Notes: generated by a model not told the origin, from the letters alone. A stretch of DNA of 57,830 bases from CAZQSS01 sp964596405 (GCA_964596405.1 CAZQSS010000002.1:1-57830), one strand, 5' to 3'. Positions 31,780 through 39,563 are shown, counted from the first letter of the stretch. Made by a program: numbers and translations.

Positions 31780-31862
31780 TATACAGATTTTATACGAATA
31801 CACAGATCACAGATCTGTGATCTGTGCGATCTGTATCGAAATCTGTGATATCTGTGTTATCA
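31780..31862. repeat. CACAGAT-type palindromic repeat upstream of map
   Basis: CACAGATCACAGATCTGTGA core with flanking ACAGATT and AATCTGT words; second copy of the 14784 repeat. Confidence 0.85.
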
Positions 31863-31883
31863 TTCTAGCTTAAATAGCGCCTC

Positions 31884-31912
31884 TTGACAAGTTTGCTGTT
31901 TTGTGCTATACT
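31884..31912 (+). promoter_or_regulatory. rRNA-like promoter of the 32022 gene
   Basis: TTGACA, 17 bp ending TGTGC, TATACT. Confidence 0.8.
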
Positions 31913-31917
31913 TATTT

Positions 31918-31954
31918 AAAAGCCTGAAATAGGCTTAAAATAGCTCTTTGACAG
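31918..31954 (+). promoter_or_regulatory. boxB-like hairpin plus boxA-like word in the leader
   Basis: AAGCCT-GAAAT-AGGCTT hairpin (31919-31935) followed by AGCTCTTTGACAG (31942-31954), the order found in rRNA antitermination leaders. Confidence 0.55.
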
Positions 31955-31980
31955 TTGAGGCTAAACCCAGCTCTAAAACA

Positions 31981-32008
31981 GTCCTCCTGCGCTAAAGCTA
32001 CGGAGGAC
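31981..32008 (+). promoter_or_regulatory. leader hairpin before the Shine-Dalgarno
   Basis: GTCCTCC/GGAGGAC arms, almost identical to 3459-3486, followed by AAGGAGG. Confidence 0.65.
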
Positions 32009-32021
32009 AAGGAGGCTCACA

Positions 32022-32609
32022 ATGAAGCTCTGGACAATGGTGCTGATGGCGGTCGTGGCCCTTTTCTGTTTCACGCTCGCGGCCTATGCCCAGGAGGACA
32101 AGACCGAGGCGGCCAAGATCCAGGCGATCGCCGACGCCGAAGCCATGCTCCAGCCGCTGGAGGATAACGTAAGTATCCTCTGGAAGAAAATGTTCGAGGA
32201 CCGCCAAGTCAAGTGGGAGGAAATGAAGTCTCTCAATGCGGCAATCGAAAAGTATGAGAATGAACTCGAGGCCGCAAACCAACACCTCTCAATCTACGAC
32301 GACGCCAAACTCCCAAACCGGCTCTACCTGTCCACCAGGGAATTCAACAAGTTCTACTTCCAAGGAGCAAAGTACGGCCACCTCGACCAACCCAAAATGC
32401 GACTCATAGCCGCCAAAGAGGGTGTTGACCTGCAAAAGATAGAAAAGCACGTAAATCCGGCGACTCAAGGAGTATCGTGGCTTGGAATACTACTATGCGC
32501 GGGAATCTTACTGCTTGGGCTGATAAAAAAGAGCCCTGTGGTCGCGGCGCTGGGTTTTGGACTAATGGCAGCCACATCTGTTTCCTTCCTGATAATCATA
32601 TCTGCCTGA
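32022..32609 (+). CDS. exported coiled-coil protein with two C-terminal membrane helices
   Basis: 195 residues. Signal peptide (MVLMAVVALFCFTLAAYAQ, cleaved after AYA), then a helical, probably coiled-coil region to about residue 90 (KWEEMKSLNAAIEKYENELE), and two hydrophobic C-terminal segments (GILLCAGILLLGLI and ALGFGLMAATSVSFLIIIS). The mature protein would face outward and be anchored at the C-terminus. The unit is autonomous: rRNA-like promoter and leader, strong AAGGAGG, and a terminator. The early part is GC-rich. Function unknown. Confidence 0.7.
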   Translation: MKLWTMVLMAVVALFCFTLAAYAQEDKTEAAKIQAIADAEAMLQPLEDNVSILWKKMFEDRQVKWEEMKSLNAAIEKYENELEAANQHLSIYDDAKLPNRLYLSTREFNKFYFQGAKYGHLDQPKMRLIAAKEGVDLQKIEKHVNPATQGVSWLGILLCAGILLLGLIKKSPVVAALGFGLMAATSVSFLIIISA

Positions 32610-32633
32610 CCTCTCCTAACAGACCTCACAACC

Positions 32634-32671
32634 AACACCCCCAATCCTAACGGATTCGGGGGTGTTTTTTT
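32634..32671 (+). terminator. intrinsic terminator of the 32022 gene
   Basis: AACACCCCCAATCC and GGATTCGGGGGTGTT arms followed by a T tract that overlaps the next -35 box. Confidence 0.92.
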
Positions 32672-32698
32672 GACCAACAATAACAGCGATGTTATAAT
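32670..32698 (+). promoter_or_regulatory. promoter of the 32713 membrane protein gene
   Basis: TTGACC, 17 bp, TATAAT. The start site would lie about 8 nt before the ATG, leaving no room for a Shine-Dalgarno. Confidence 0.75.
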
Positions 32699-32712
32699 CA
32701 AATCAAACCTTT

Positions 32713-33159
32713 ATGATATTTGACACGACTCAATCCCCCACCACCAAAAATCTAATCGCCGTTATTATTTCGGCGTTTCTAATTACTTTTATTTTGGCGC
32801 GGCTTTTGGTTTATCTGATTCTCGCGGGCTATTTGCCGCCTGAACTTTTTTTGACAGTTAAAGGCGTCCACATTCATCATTTCACCTACGGGGTGATTAT
32901 CTTGAGTATCGTTGGCCTTTATCTGATTTTAAAACGGCCACCGGTTGATTCGCGCCGTTTTAAACTGATCGTTTGGTTTTTTGGCATCGGCCTGGGACTG
33001 ACTTTTGATGAATTTGGCATGTGGGTTCGGCTGGAAGACGACTATTGGATCCGCCAAAGTTATGACGCGATAATTATTGTCGGGCTCCTGCTTTTAAATA
33101 TCGCCTACTACCGGCCGGTCATGAACTGGATGAAAGAGCTGTTTAGAATCAACGACTAA
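32713..33159 (+). CDS. conserved integral membrane protein of unknown function
   Basis: 148 residues with about four hydrophobic segments. Striking polar motifs lie between them: VHIHHFTYG after the first helix and LTFDEFGMWVRLEDDYWIRQSYDA before the last. His, Asp and Glu clusters of this kind in a membrane protein suggest metal binding; I recall this motif set in uncharacterised proteins of several phyla. It is transcribed from its own promoter and ends at a large bidirectional terminator shared with adk. Confidence 0.72.
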   Translation: MIFDTTQSPTTKNLIAVIISAFLITFILARLLVYLILAGYLPPELFLTVKGVHIHHFTYGVIILSIVGLYLILKRPPVDSRRFKLIVWFFGIGLGLTFDEFGMWVRLEDDYWIRQSYDAIIIVGLLLLNIAYYRPVMNWMKELFRIND

Positions 33160-33163
33160 TTTT

Positions 33164-33262
33164 AAGTAAAATACCCCCGAACCTGATCTGTACCCCGTAA
33201 AGTGGACACTTTCGTGTCCACTTTTTGGGGTACAGATCAAACCAATCGGGGGTATTTTACTT
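33164..33262. terminator. bidirectional terminator with a second palindrome nested in its loop
   Basis: Outer arms AAGTAAAATACCCCCGA and its exact complement (33164-33180, 33246-33262). Inside is a further palindrome, GATCTGTACCCC/GGGGTACAGATC with AAGTGGACAC/GTGTCCACTT within it. It separates the converging 32713 and adk genes. Confidence 0.85.
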
Positions 33263-33263
33263 A

Positions 33264-33926
33264 TTATTTGAGATGTTTGAGGAGTTCTTGAAAAACCGTC
33301 GGAATGCTTTTCTTGCCATCAACCGTCAAAAGAGCCCGACGATGTCTAAAGTAATCCAAAACCGGCTTTTGGGCTTCATTGCCCTGTTTTCTAAAACGTT
33401 CATGAATAATCGCCGGCGTATCATCGGCGCGATGAACTAATTCACCGCCACATCGATCGCATGCCCTTTTTCTTTTTTTCTCTTTTAAAATAATAGCTGA
33501 ATGACCGCATTGCTTGCAGATCAATCGGAGCGCCGCCCGGCGCAAAGCCTCCGCTTCTTCAAGGTTAATCCAGATGGCTTTGACGCCGCCCCAAAGTTTC
33601 AATTTGGAAAAAAATTCTCCAAAACCCTCAGCCTGCTTCAATGTCCGGACAGCGCCGTCAAGCACAATGCCCTTTTTCTCTTTTAATGCCCACTCAATTG
33701 AAGCAAAAACCAATTCAAAAATTAACCAATCGGCCGCCATGTGGCCTTTTTGTATTTTCATCGCTTCTTCGCGTTCTTTGGGCGAGGCTTTAAAATCTTT
33801 TATCAAATTTCTTAAAAGATGCCCTGTTGAAACATGCTCGTAACCGAAACGCCTGGCCAAAAGTTCCGCTTGGGTGCCCTTGCCCGACCCCGGCGGACCC
33901 ATTAAAATAATAATTTTATACTTCAT
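33264..33926 (-). CDS. adk: adenylate kinase
   Basis: 220 residues. Interconverts AMP, ADP and ATP. P-loop GPPGSGKGTQ, AMP-site YEHVSTGHLLR, and a LID region with four Cys (CKQC, CDRC) that would bind zinc. The usual DGFPRT reads DGAVRT, a modest change next to the AMP site. It is the last gene of the long ribosomal run on this strand, 2 bp after a small unknown gene, and ends at the bidirectional terminator. Confidence 0.93.
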   Translation of the reverse strand: MKYKIIILMGPPGSGKGTQAELLARRFGYEHVSTGHLLRNLIKDFKASPKEREEAMKIQKGHMAADWLIFELVFASIEWALKEKKGIVLDGAVRTLKQAEGFGEFFSKLKLWGGVKAIWINLEEAEALRRAALRLICKQCGHSAIILKEKKRKRACDRCGGELVHRADDTPAIIHERFRKQGNEAQKPVLDYFRHRRALLTVDGKKSIPTVFQELLKHLK

Positions 33927-33928
33927 AA

Positions 33929-34189
33929 TTAAACGCCAAAAAAATCACCAAAAGCATTTTCTATGGCCGACTGATCGTAAGTATTAATTTTGCCGGCGGC
34001 GCGCAAATTTTTTAACAGACGGTGAATTTTATATTGTGATATCTTCCCATCACTCCGAGCCGACTCAAGGGTGGCGCGAATATCCGCACATTGACTATCG
34101 TCTAATGTGTTAATACGAAAATGCGAAATTAATTTTTTTAACTCCTCGTGCGAAATAGGATGAGCTGTTTGATCTAACGGATTAAACAT
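33929..34189 (-). CDS. small hypothetical protein between secY and adk
   Basis: 86 residues, soluble, mostly helical, with EELKKLISHFRINTL near the N-terminus, IRATLESARSDGKISQYKIHRLLKNLRAAG in the middle, and ending in GDFFGV. It stops 2 bp before the adk ATG, so it is translated with adk. Not recognised. The position, normally empty between secY and adk, makes it a lineage-specific insertion into the operon. Confidence 0.6.
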   Translation of the reverse strand: MFNPLDQTAHPISHEELKKLISHFRINTLDDSQCADIRATLESARSDGKISQYKIHRLLKNLRAAGKINTYDQSAIENAFGDFFGV

Positions 34190-34261
34190 ATACTTACACT
34201 TAAATAAAATTAAAAAAGACTGCCTTAATAATTATACAACAGTCTTTCAAAAAAATCTATT

Positions 34262-35536
34262 CTAAAACTGCTCGTAATCGCGCATGGTTAACTGTGATTC
34301 AATTTGTTTGACCGTTTCAATCACCACCGAGACCACGATCAGAAGCGAGGTGCCGCCGATTACCATGGCCTGAGTGCTGGTCACTTGTTGTAAAAGAAGC
34401 GGTAAAATAGCAATGGTGCCCAAGAAAATAGAACCGACCAACAAAATGCGATTCATGGTGTATTGCAAATAATCGGCCGTGGCGCGGCCCGGGCGCACAC
34501 CCGGGATAAACCCGCCTTGTTTTTGTAAATTTTCCGCTATCTTTTGCGGATGAAAAATAACCGCGGTATAGAAAAAAGAAAACGCCACCACCAAAACAAA
34601 GTAAATTATGCCATAAACCAACTGATTATTAAAAAGGTTGATGGTGCTTTGGGCCAAATTGGCCAACCACGGGGTGCGCGCATTAAGAAAAAATTGAGCC
34701 ACCATGGAAGGAAATAAAATAATGGAAATGGCAAAAATGATGGGAATAACGCCGGCCATATTTACCCGCAAAGGCAAATGAGTCTGAGCGCCGCCATAAG
34801 TGCGGCCGCCCCTGACTTGACGGGCGTAAGAAACCGGTATGTTGCGCTGACCCTCGGTAATATAAACTACGCTGACAATGGTCACGATGGCCACGGCAAT
34901 AAAGACAATGGTTTGAATCAGCTGATCTCGGTCAAAAGTGACTAAACTTTGTTGAAGTTTTGTGGGTAGGCTGGCCACGATACCGGCAAAAATTAAAAGG
35001 GATATGCCGTTGCCGATATTTTTTTCGGAAATTAATTCACCGATCCACATCACAAAAACCGTGCCAGCGGTAATCGTCAACATGGTGGTGAGTAAACTTA
35101 AAACACTCATTTCACCGACAATGCCCTGAGCCGACTGCTTTAACAACATAATCATGGCGTAAGACTGCATAAAAGCCAAAGGCACGGAGAGAAATCTGGT
35201 ATATTGATTGATGCGGCGCTGGCCGGACTCCCCATCTTTGGATATCTCTTCAAGCTTGGGAATCACCATGGCCAACAACTGAAAGATAATGGAAGCGGTA
35301 ATATAAGGACCAACACCCAACATAACAATGGAAAAATTTTCCATGGTGCCGCCGGAAAAAATATTCATCAAACCCAAAATTTGATTAGACTGAAAAAATT
35401 GGCGCAAAGCCACGATATCAACACCCGGCACCGGAATGTGAGCGGCCACTCTGATAATGGCCAACATAGCCAAAACAAAAAGAATGCTGTTGCGCAGATC
35501 TTTTATTCTCCAAATTTGCTGTATCTTCTCCCACAT
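34262..35536 (-). CDS. secY: protein translocase subunit SecY
   Basis: 424 residues with ten hydrophobic segments, the channel of the Sec translocon. Typical stretches: PGVDIVALRQFF, GVGPYITASIIFQLL, GESGQRRINQYTR, GIVASLP, NIPVSYARQVRGGRTYGGAQTHLPLRVNMAGVIPIIFA and FIPGVRPGRATADYL. Usual position after rplO. A 90-bp AT-rich repeat precedes the ATG. Confidence 0.97.
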   Translation of the reverse strand: MWEKIQQIWRIKDLRNSILFVLAMLAIIRVAAHIPVPGVDIVALRQFFQSNQILGLMNIFSGGTMENFSIVMLGVGPYITASIIFQLLAMVIPKLEEISKDGESGQRRINQYTRFLSVPLAFMQSYAMIMLLKQSAQGIVGEMSVLSLLTTMLTITAGTVFVMWIGELISEKNIGNGISLLIFAGIVASLPTKLQQSLVTFDRDQLIQTIVFIAVAIVTIVSVVYITEGQRNIPVSYARQVRGGRTYGGAQTHLPLRVNMAGVIPIIFAISIILFPSMVAQFFLNARTPWLANLAQSTINLFNNQLVYGIIYFVLVVAFSFFYTAVIFHPQKIAENLQKQGGFIPGVRPGRATADYLQYTMNRILLVGSIFLGTIAILPLLLQQVTSTQAMVIGGTSLLIVVSVVIETVKQIESQLTMRDYEQF

Positions 35537-35543
35537 ATTGAAT

Positions 35544-35634
35544 ATGATGCTAATCTACAAATTCTTATATACGAATCTACAAATATAATTTGTAATATTC
35601 GTAGATTTGTATATTATATTCGTTGATTCGTATC
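35544..35634 (-). repeat. 90-bp AT-rich intercistronic repeat (copy B)
   Basis: Minus strand begins GATACGAATCAACGAATATAA and ends TTAGCATCAT, 8 bp before the secY ATG. Its first bases encode the last residues (DTNQRI) and the stop of rplO. Confidence 0.9.
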
Positions 35635-36084
35635 TTCTATAATTGAGCCGCCGGCTTTTTCTATTTTTTCTTTAGCGCCGGCGGAAACGCGGCAACCGCT
35701 AATTTCCAGTTTCTTGCTTAATTCGCCATTGTTTAATATTTTGACCCCGGCGGTAACATCCGATTGAACTAAAACTCCTTTTTTTATCAATTCCTCCGGT
35801 GTCACTTTTTCTCCATCTTTAAAATGTTTATCCAACTCGCCCAGATTAACCGTGGCGGGTTTAAAATAAATACTTTTAAAACCGCGCGCTTTCGGAATAC
35901 TCAAAAGTAAATGGCGCATGCCTTTTCTTTTCAAGATACCCTTTTTGCTGCCAGTTCTGGCTTTTTGGCCTTTTAAACCGCGGGTACTATAAGTACCGTG
36001 CCCCGAAGCATTGCCGCGACCGAGCAGTTTTCTTTTTTTCTTAGCGCCGAATTTGGGGTTTAAATTGTGTAATCCTATAGTCAT
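35614..36084 (-). CDS. rplO: 50S ribosomal protein uL15
   Basis: 156 residues. LNPKFGAKKKRKLLGRGNASGHG and the Gly/Lys-rich start fit uL15, as does YFKPATVNLGELDKHF. The final residues and stop codon come from the 90-bp repeat, so the C-terminus has been rewritten. It follows rpsE by 18 bp with no uL30 gene between. Confidence 0.95.
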   Translation of the reverse strand: MTIGLHNLNPKFGAKKKRKLLGRGNASGHGTYSTRGLKGQKARTGSKKGILKRKGMRHLLLSIPKARGFKSIYFKPATVNLGELDKHFKDGEKVTPEELIKKGVLVQSDVTAGVKILNNGELSKKLEISGCRVSAGAKEKIEKAGGSIIEDTNQRI

Positions 36085-36102
36085 ACTTTTAACTTTACAG
36101 CC

Positions 36103-36660
36103 TTACTTTCTGCGGGCTCTTAATTTTTTTATAGCCTCAAAAGTCGCTTTTATATTGTTAATCTTGCTTTTAGACCCTAAACATTTTGAAACAACATCGG
36201 GTACGCCGGCCGCTTCCAGCACCATACGCACCGAACCGCCGGCAATAATACCGGAACCGGGTGGGGCCGGTTTGAGCAACACCTTGGCGGCTTTATACTT
36301 GGCATAAACAACGTGAGGAATGGTCGTGCCTTTTTCTAAAATAATTTTTACCATGTTCTTTTTGGCCTGACGGGCGGCTTTACTGAGAGCCAGCGTCACA
36401 TCCGCGCCTTTGGCTACGCCAAAACCAACGCTACCTTTTTTATCGCCCACCACCACGCAAGCACGGAAGCGCATTCTTTTACCGCCTTTGGTGACACGGG
36501 TAACGCGCGCCAATTCAACAGTCGTCTGAATTAAATCTTTATCAACGCCATCAGAGCCCGCTCTGTCGCGGCCGCGTCTGTCCCGGCGATCGCCGTCTTT
36601 GCTTTTTTCTTTTCCCCCGAATGAGGCTCCGCCTCTACCGGGATTTTTTGCCTGAAACAT
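36103..36660 (-). CDS. rpsE: 30S ribosomal protein uS5
   Basis: 185 residues. About 40 extra N-terminal residues rich in Gly, Arg and Asp precede the uS5 RNA-binding domain (ARVTRVTKGGKRMRFRACVVVGDKKGSVGFG). The C-terminal domain has LLKPAPPGSGIIAGGSVRMVLEAAGVPDV. It contributes to decoding accuracy at the mRNA entry channel. Confidence 0.97.
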   Translation of the reverse strand: MFQAKNPGRGGASFGGKEKSKDGDRRDRRGRDRAGSDGVDKDLIQTTVELARVTRVTKGGKRMRFRACVVVGDKKGSVGFGVAKGADVTLALSKAARQAKKNMVKIILEKGTTIPHVVYAKYKAAKVLLKPAPPGSGIIAGGSVRMVLEAAGVPDVVSKCLGSKSKINNIKATFEAIKKLRARRK

Positions 36661-36663
36661 AAT

Positions 36664-37032
36664 TTAAAATTTTAAACCACCGGCGCGGGCGCCATCGGCT
36701 ACCGCCTTAACCCGGCCATGATATTTATAACCGCCGCGATCGAAACAAACTTTTTCAACGCCTTTTTTTACGGCTTCTTTGGCCAAAACTAAACCGGTTT
36801 CATAAGCCAATCCGGTTTTGCCGGTCAAACCGCTTTCTTTACCAACCTTAAGACCTTGGCTCGAAACAGACACTAAAGTTTTGCTCGATTCATCGTCAAT
36901 CAACTGAGCGTAAATTTGTTTTAAACTGCGGAACACGGAAAGACGGGGCATAACCGCTGTCCCGCTCACCCGGCCACGAACTCTGGCATGACGCAATTTT
37001 CTTTTATCTTTTTTTTGTTTGACTAAATCCAT
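36664..37032 (-). CDS. rplR: 50S ribosomal protein uL18
   Basis: 122 residues. Binds 5S rRNA. PRLSVFRSLKQIYAQLIDD, and KVCFDRGGYKYHGRVKAVADGARAGGL are diagnostic. It stands 3 bp before rpsE and 13 bp after rplF, in the normal spc order. Confidence 0.96.
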   Translation of the reverse strand: MDLVKQKKDKRKLRHARVRGRVSGTAVMPRLSVFRSLKQIYAQLIDDESSKTLVSVSSQGLKVGKESGLTGKTGLAYETGLVLAKEAVKKGVEKVCFDRGGYKYHGRVKAVADGARAGGLKF

Positions 37033-37045
37033 ATTAATCTTTTAA

Positions 37046-37597
37046 TTAAGAAGCTTTGGCGGCAGTGGCGGCCTTACCGGCCTTACGGCGGATAATTTCA
37101 TCGGCATATTTAATGCCCTTGCCCAAATAAGGCTCCGGTGGTTTAATTGAACGGATATTGGCAGCGACACTGCCCACCAGCTGTTTATCAATGCCCCTGA
37201 TTTTAATAATATTTTTTTCCATGACGATTTCAATTCCGGCCGGAATAGGAAAGTCGACCGAATGAGAAAAACCCACGTCTAAAACCAAATTTTGACCCCG
37301 GACTTCGGCTTTAAAACCAATGCCGTTCATTTCCAGTTTTTTTTCAAAACCCTGAGTCACGCCCGTCACCATGTTTTTAATCAAGCTGGCAAATAATCCC
37401 CACAAAGCCTTATCTTGAAGATTTTCCGGATTAACGACAGTAATAGATAAAGACGAGCCCTCAATATTGACTTTAACTCTTGAGTGAACAGTCACGGTTA
37501 GAGTTCCCTTGGGACCGGTGATGGTTAATTTACCATCCTGCAGAGAACCGGTGACTCCAGCCGGCATGATAATCGGTTTTTTTCCTAATCTGGACAT
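37046..37597 (-). CDS. rplF: 50S ribosomal protein uL6
   Basis: 183 residues. MSRLGKKPI start, two repeated domains, and PPEPYLGKGIKYADE-type C-terminal motif (residues 150-165) that contacts 23S rRNA near the GTPase centre. An Ala/Lys tail follows. Confidence 0.97.
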   Translation of the reverse strand: MSRLGKKPIIMPAGVTGSLQDGKLTITGPKGTLTVTVHSRVKVNIEGSSLSITVVNPENLQDKALWGLFASLIKNMVTGVTQGFEKKLEMNGIGFKAEVRGQNLVLDVGFSHSVDFPIPAGIEIVMEKNIIKIRGIDKQLVGSVAANIRSIKPPEPYLGKGIKYADEIIRRKAGKAATAAKAS

Positions 37598-37608
37598 ATA
37601 ACAAACAA

Positions 37609-38007
37609 TTAATAGACTTCACAAATAACCTCACCGCCCAACTTTCTCTTACGCGCTTCTTTTTCGGTGACTAAGCCCTGAGAAGTGGAAACAATGGCAA
37701 AACCCATACCGTTTCTAACTTTTGGCAAATTATTTTGATTAACATAAAGGCGACGACCCGGCTTGCTGACTCTGTCTAAACCATTAATGACCGGCGTTCG
37801 GCCGCTATATTTTAAATGAATGCGGATATCTTTGCGCGCGGTTACGCCCTCTTCTTCGTTTTCAATTTTTTCCACAAAACCTTCCTGCTCTAAAATCTTG
37901 GCAATAGCCAATTTAATTTTGGAAAACGGAATAACCACCTCAGCTTTTCTCACAGCTGAAGCGTTTCTAATTCTTGTTAACATGTCTGAAATTGGATCAG
38001 TAAACAT
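37609..38007 (-). CDS. rpsH: 30S ribosomal protein uS8
   Basis: 132 residues. DPISDMLTRIRNA at the start and STSQGLVTEKEARKRKLGGEV at the end are typical. Binds the central domain of 16S rRNA. In E. coli S8 represses the spc operon by binding its mRNA upstream of rplE; here a structured element lies just before rplE. Confidence 0.97.
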   Translation of the reverse strand: MFTDPISDMLTRIRNASAVRKAEVVIPFSKIKLAIAKILEQEGFVEKIENEEEGVTARKDIRIHLKYSGRTPVINGLDRVSKPGRRLYVNQNNLPKVRNGMGFAIVSTSQGLVTEKEARKRKLGGEVICEVY

Positions 38008-38021
38008 AATTTTATATTTGA

Positions 38022-38204
38022 TTACCAGCTGGCTTTTTTAATGCCGGGCATTTCGCCCCGATTGGCTAATTCGCGAAAACAAATACGGCACAACTCAAAA
38101 TCCCTCATATACCCATGACGGCGGCCGCAGCGCCAGCAACGGTTGACTTTGCGGGTGCTGAATTTCGGCGTCCTCTTTGATTTATTTCTTTGCGCTAGTG
38201 TCAT
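38022..38204 (-). CDS. rpsZ: 30S ribosomal protein uS14, zinc-binding type
   Basis: 60 residues. Short zinc form with CWRC and CRIC pairs and the ending RGEMPGIKKASW. It belongs in the 16S 3' head domain. Position between rplE and rpsH is standard. Confidence 0.96.
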   Translation of the reverse strand: MTLAQRNKSKRTPKFSTRKVNRCWRCGRRHGYMRDFELCRICFRELANRGEMPGIKKASW

Positions 38205-38206
38205 AA

Positions 38207-38746
38207 TTATTTTTCTTGTAAGGGTAAACCTAAATACTTAAAAAGATTTTTACCTTCTTCTTTGGTTTTAGCGGTCGTCACTATTGAAACTTCCAAACCA
38301 TGAACCCGCTCTACTTCGTCGGAACGAATCTCCGGAAAAGCGATGTTTTCTCTAAAACCAATAGTCAAACAATTGCCCCGACCCAACGATTTTAACGGTA
38401 AACCGCGAAAATCACGCACCCGGGGCAAGGTCACGTTAATTAATTTTTCTAAAAAATCAAACATCCGATGGCCGCGTAAAGTCACCATGGCGCCAATAAC
38501 CTCGCCTTTACGTATTTTAAAAGCGGAAATTGATTTTTTAGCCTTGGTCCAAACCGGTTTTTGGCTTGTCACTCGTTTTAAAGTATCCTCAATCATGTCC
38601 TGAATCTTGGGTTCTTTGCGGATCTTGCCAAAACTGGCGTTAACCACAACCTTGACCAAACGAGGCACTTGGTTGACATTTCTATAATTAAAATCCTTCT
38701 GCATTTTGGGAGCGACTGATTTTTTGTAGAATTCCTGTAAAGACAT
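38207..38746 (-). CDS. rplE: 50S ribosomal protein uL5
   Basis: 179 residues. NQVPRLVKVVVNASFGK, VTLRGHRMFDFLEKLI and LPRVRDFRGL identify uL5, which binds 5S rRNA. The ATG is formed at the end of a 132-bp inverted-repeat element that fills the gap after rplX, and no Shine-Dalgarno is visible. Confidence 0.97.
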   Translation of the reverse strand: MSLQEFYKKSVAPKMQKDFNYRNVNQVPRLVKVVVNASFGKIRKEPKIQDMIEDTLKRVTSQKPVWTKAKKSISAFKIRKGEVIGAMVTLRGHRMFDFLEKLINVTLPRVRDFRGLPLKSLGRGNCLTIGFRENIAFPEIRSDEVERVHGLEVSIVTTAKTKEEGKNLFKYLGLPLQEK

Positions 38747-38876
38747 ACCCCGTTAGAAGTTAGATAAATCAAGTTAAATAATTTTTTGATGTAATGATAG
38801 ATTGCTGAATACCACCGCCAGTGTTCAAACAAAAATTTTTCTAAAATTTTTGTTTTGAGAACTTCTAACGGGGCAT
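38745..38876 (-). repeat. 132-bp inverted-repeat element flanked by TATG before rplE
   Basis: Minus strand begins ATGCCCCGTTAGAAGTT and ends AACTTCTAACGGGGTAT. Inside the left arm lies a long AAAACAAAAATTTT/AAAATTTTTGTTTT hairpin, then an AT-rich spacer. The sequence differs from the 141-bp elements but the layout and TATG boundaries are the same. Confidence 0.85.
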
Positions 38877-38879
38877 ATT

Positions 38880-39191
38880 TTAGATTACTTCGTTACATTT
38901 TTTACAAAAACGAACTTTATTTTCGGCTTCTTGCCTAAAACCCGATCTGACCCCGCGAGCGCAACGTTCACAGTATAACGCCGCTTTAGATATATAAAAA
39001 GGCGCCGGCAATTCAATAATTTGCCCTTTTTGTCCGGCCTTGCGGGTCTTTAAGTGTTTCTTTACAATATTCACACCCTCAACCACCAGCTTGCCGCTTT
39101 CCGAAAAAACCTGAATGATTTTGCCGATTTTTCCTTTATTTTTACCGGCCAAAACAATCACCTTGTCGCCGGTTTTAAACTTCTTAATCAT
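38880..39191 (-). CDS. rplX: 50S ribosomal protein uL24
   Basis: 103 residues. KOW motif in FKTGDKVIVLAGKNKGKIGKI. The C-terminus has CERC and CKKC pairs, fitting a zinc site found in some uL24 forms. It assembles early on 23S rRNA. The start overlaps the rplN stop by 4 bp. Confidence 0.96.
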   Translation of the reverse strand: MIKKFKTGDKVIVLAGKNKGKIGKIIQVFSESGKLVVEGVNIVKKHLKTRKAGQKGQIIELPAPFYISKAALYCERCARGVRSGFRQEAENKVRFCKKCNEVI

Positions 39192-39556
39192 AATACTTCT
39201 GGCGCTAAAGAAATAATTTTAATATAATTTTCGCGCAATTCTCTGGCCACCGGCCCAAAAATACGCGTGCCTTTGGGCTCGCGGCTTTCTTTGTCAATAA
39301 TAACAGCGGCATTATCGTCAAAACGGACATAAGTGCCGTCTTTACGCTTGATTTCTTTGGTCGAACGCACTAAAACCGCCATGACTATTTCACCTTTTTT
39401 AATGACACCGTGCGGATCCGCTTTTTTAACTACGGCATTAAAAATCTCGCCAATTCTGGCATAGCGTTTACGATAACCGCCCAACACACCAATACACTGA
39501 ATGATTTTGGGTCCGGTATTGTCGGCGACATTGACCATTGTTCTTAATTGCACCAT
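39188..39556 (-). CDS. rplN: 50S ribosomal protein uL14
   Basis: 122 residues. VQLRTMVNVADNTGPKIIQCIGV and RGTRIFGPVARELRE are diagnostic. It sits at the subunit interface near bL19. A 90-bp AT-rich repeat precedes its ATG. Confidence 0.97.
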   Translation of the reverse strand: MVQLRTMVNVADNTGPKIIQCIGVLGGYRKRYARIGEIFNAVVKKADPHGVIKKGEIVMAVLVRSTKEIKRKDGTYVRFDDNAAVIIDKESREPKGTRIFGPVARELRENYIKIISLAPEVL

Positions 39557-39563
39557 ATAAAAT

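Noticed and set aside
31955..32167. Open frame with SCAKATEDKE before the 32022 gene
   Set aside because: The peptide comes from the leader palindrome, and the frame overlaps the well-supported 32022 gene with its strong Shine-Dalgarno.
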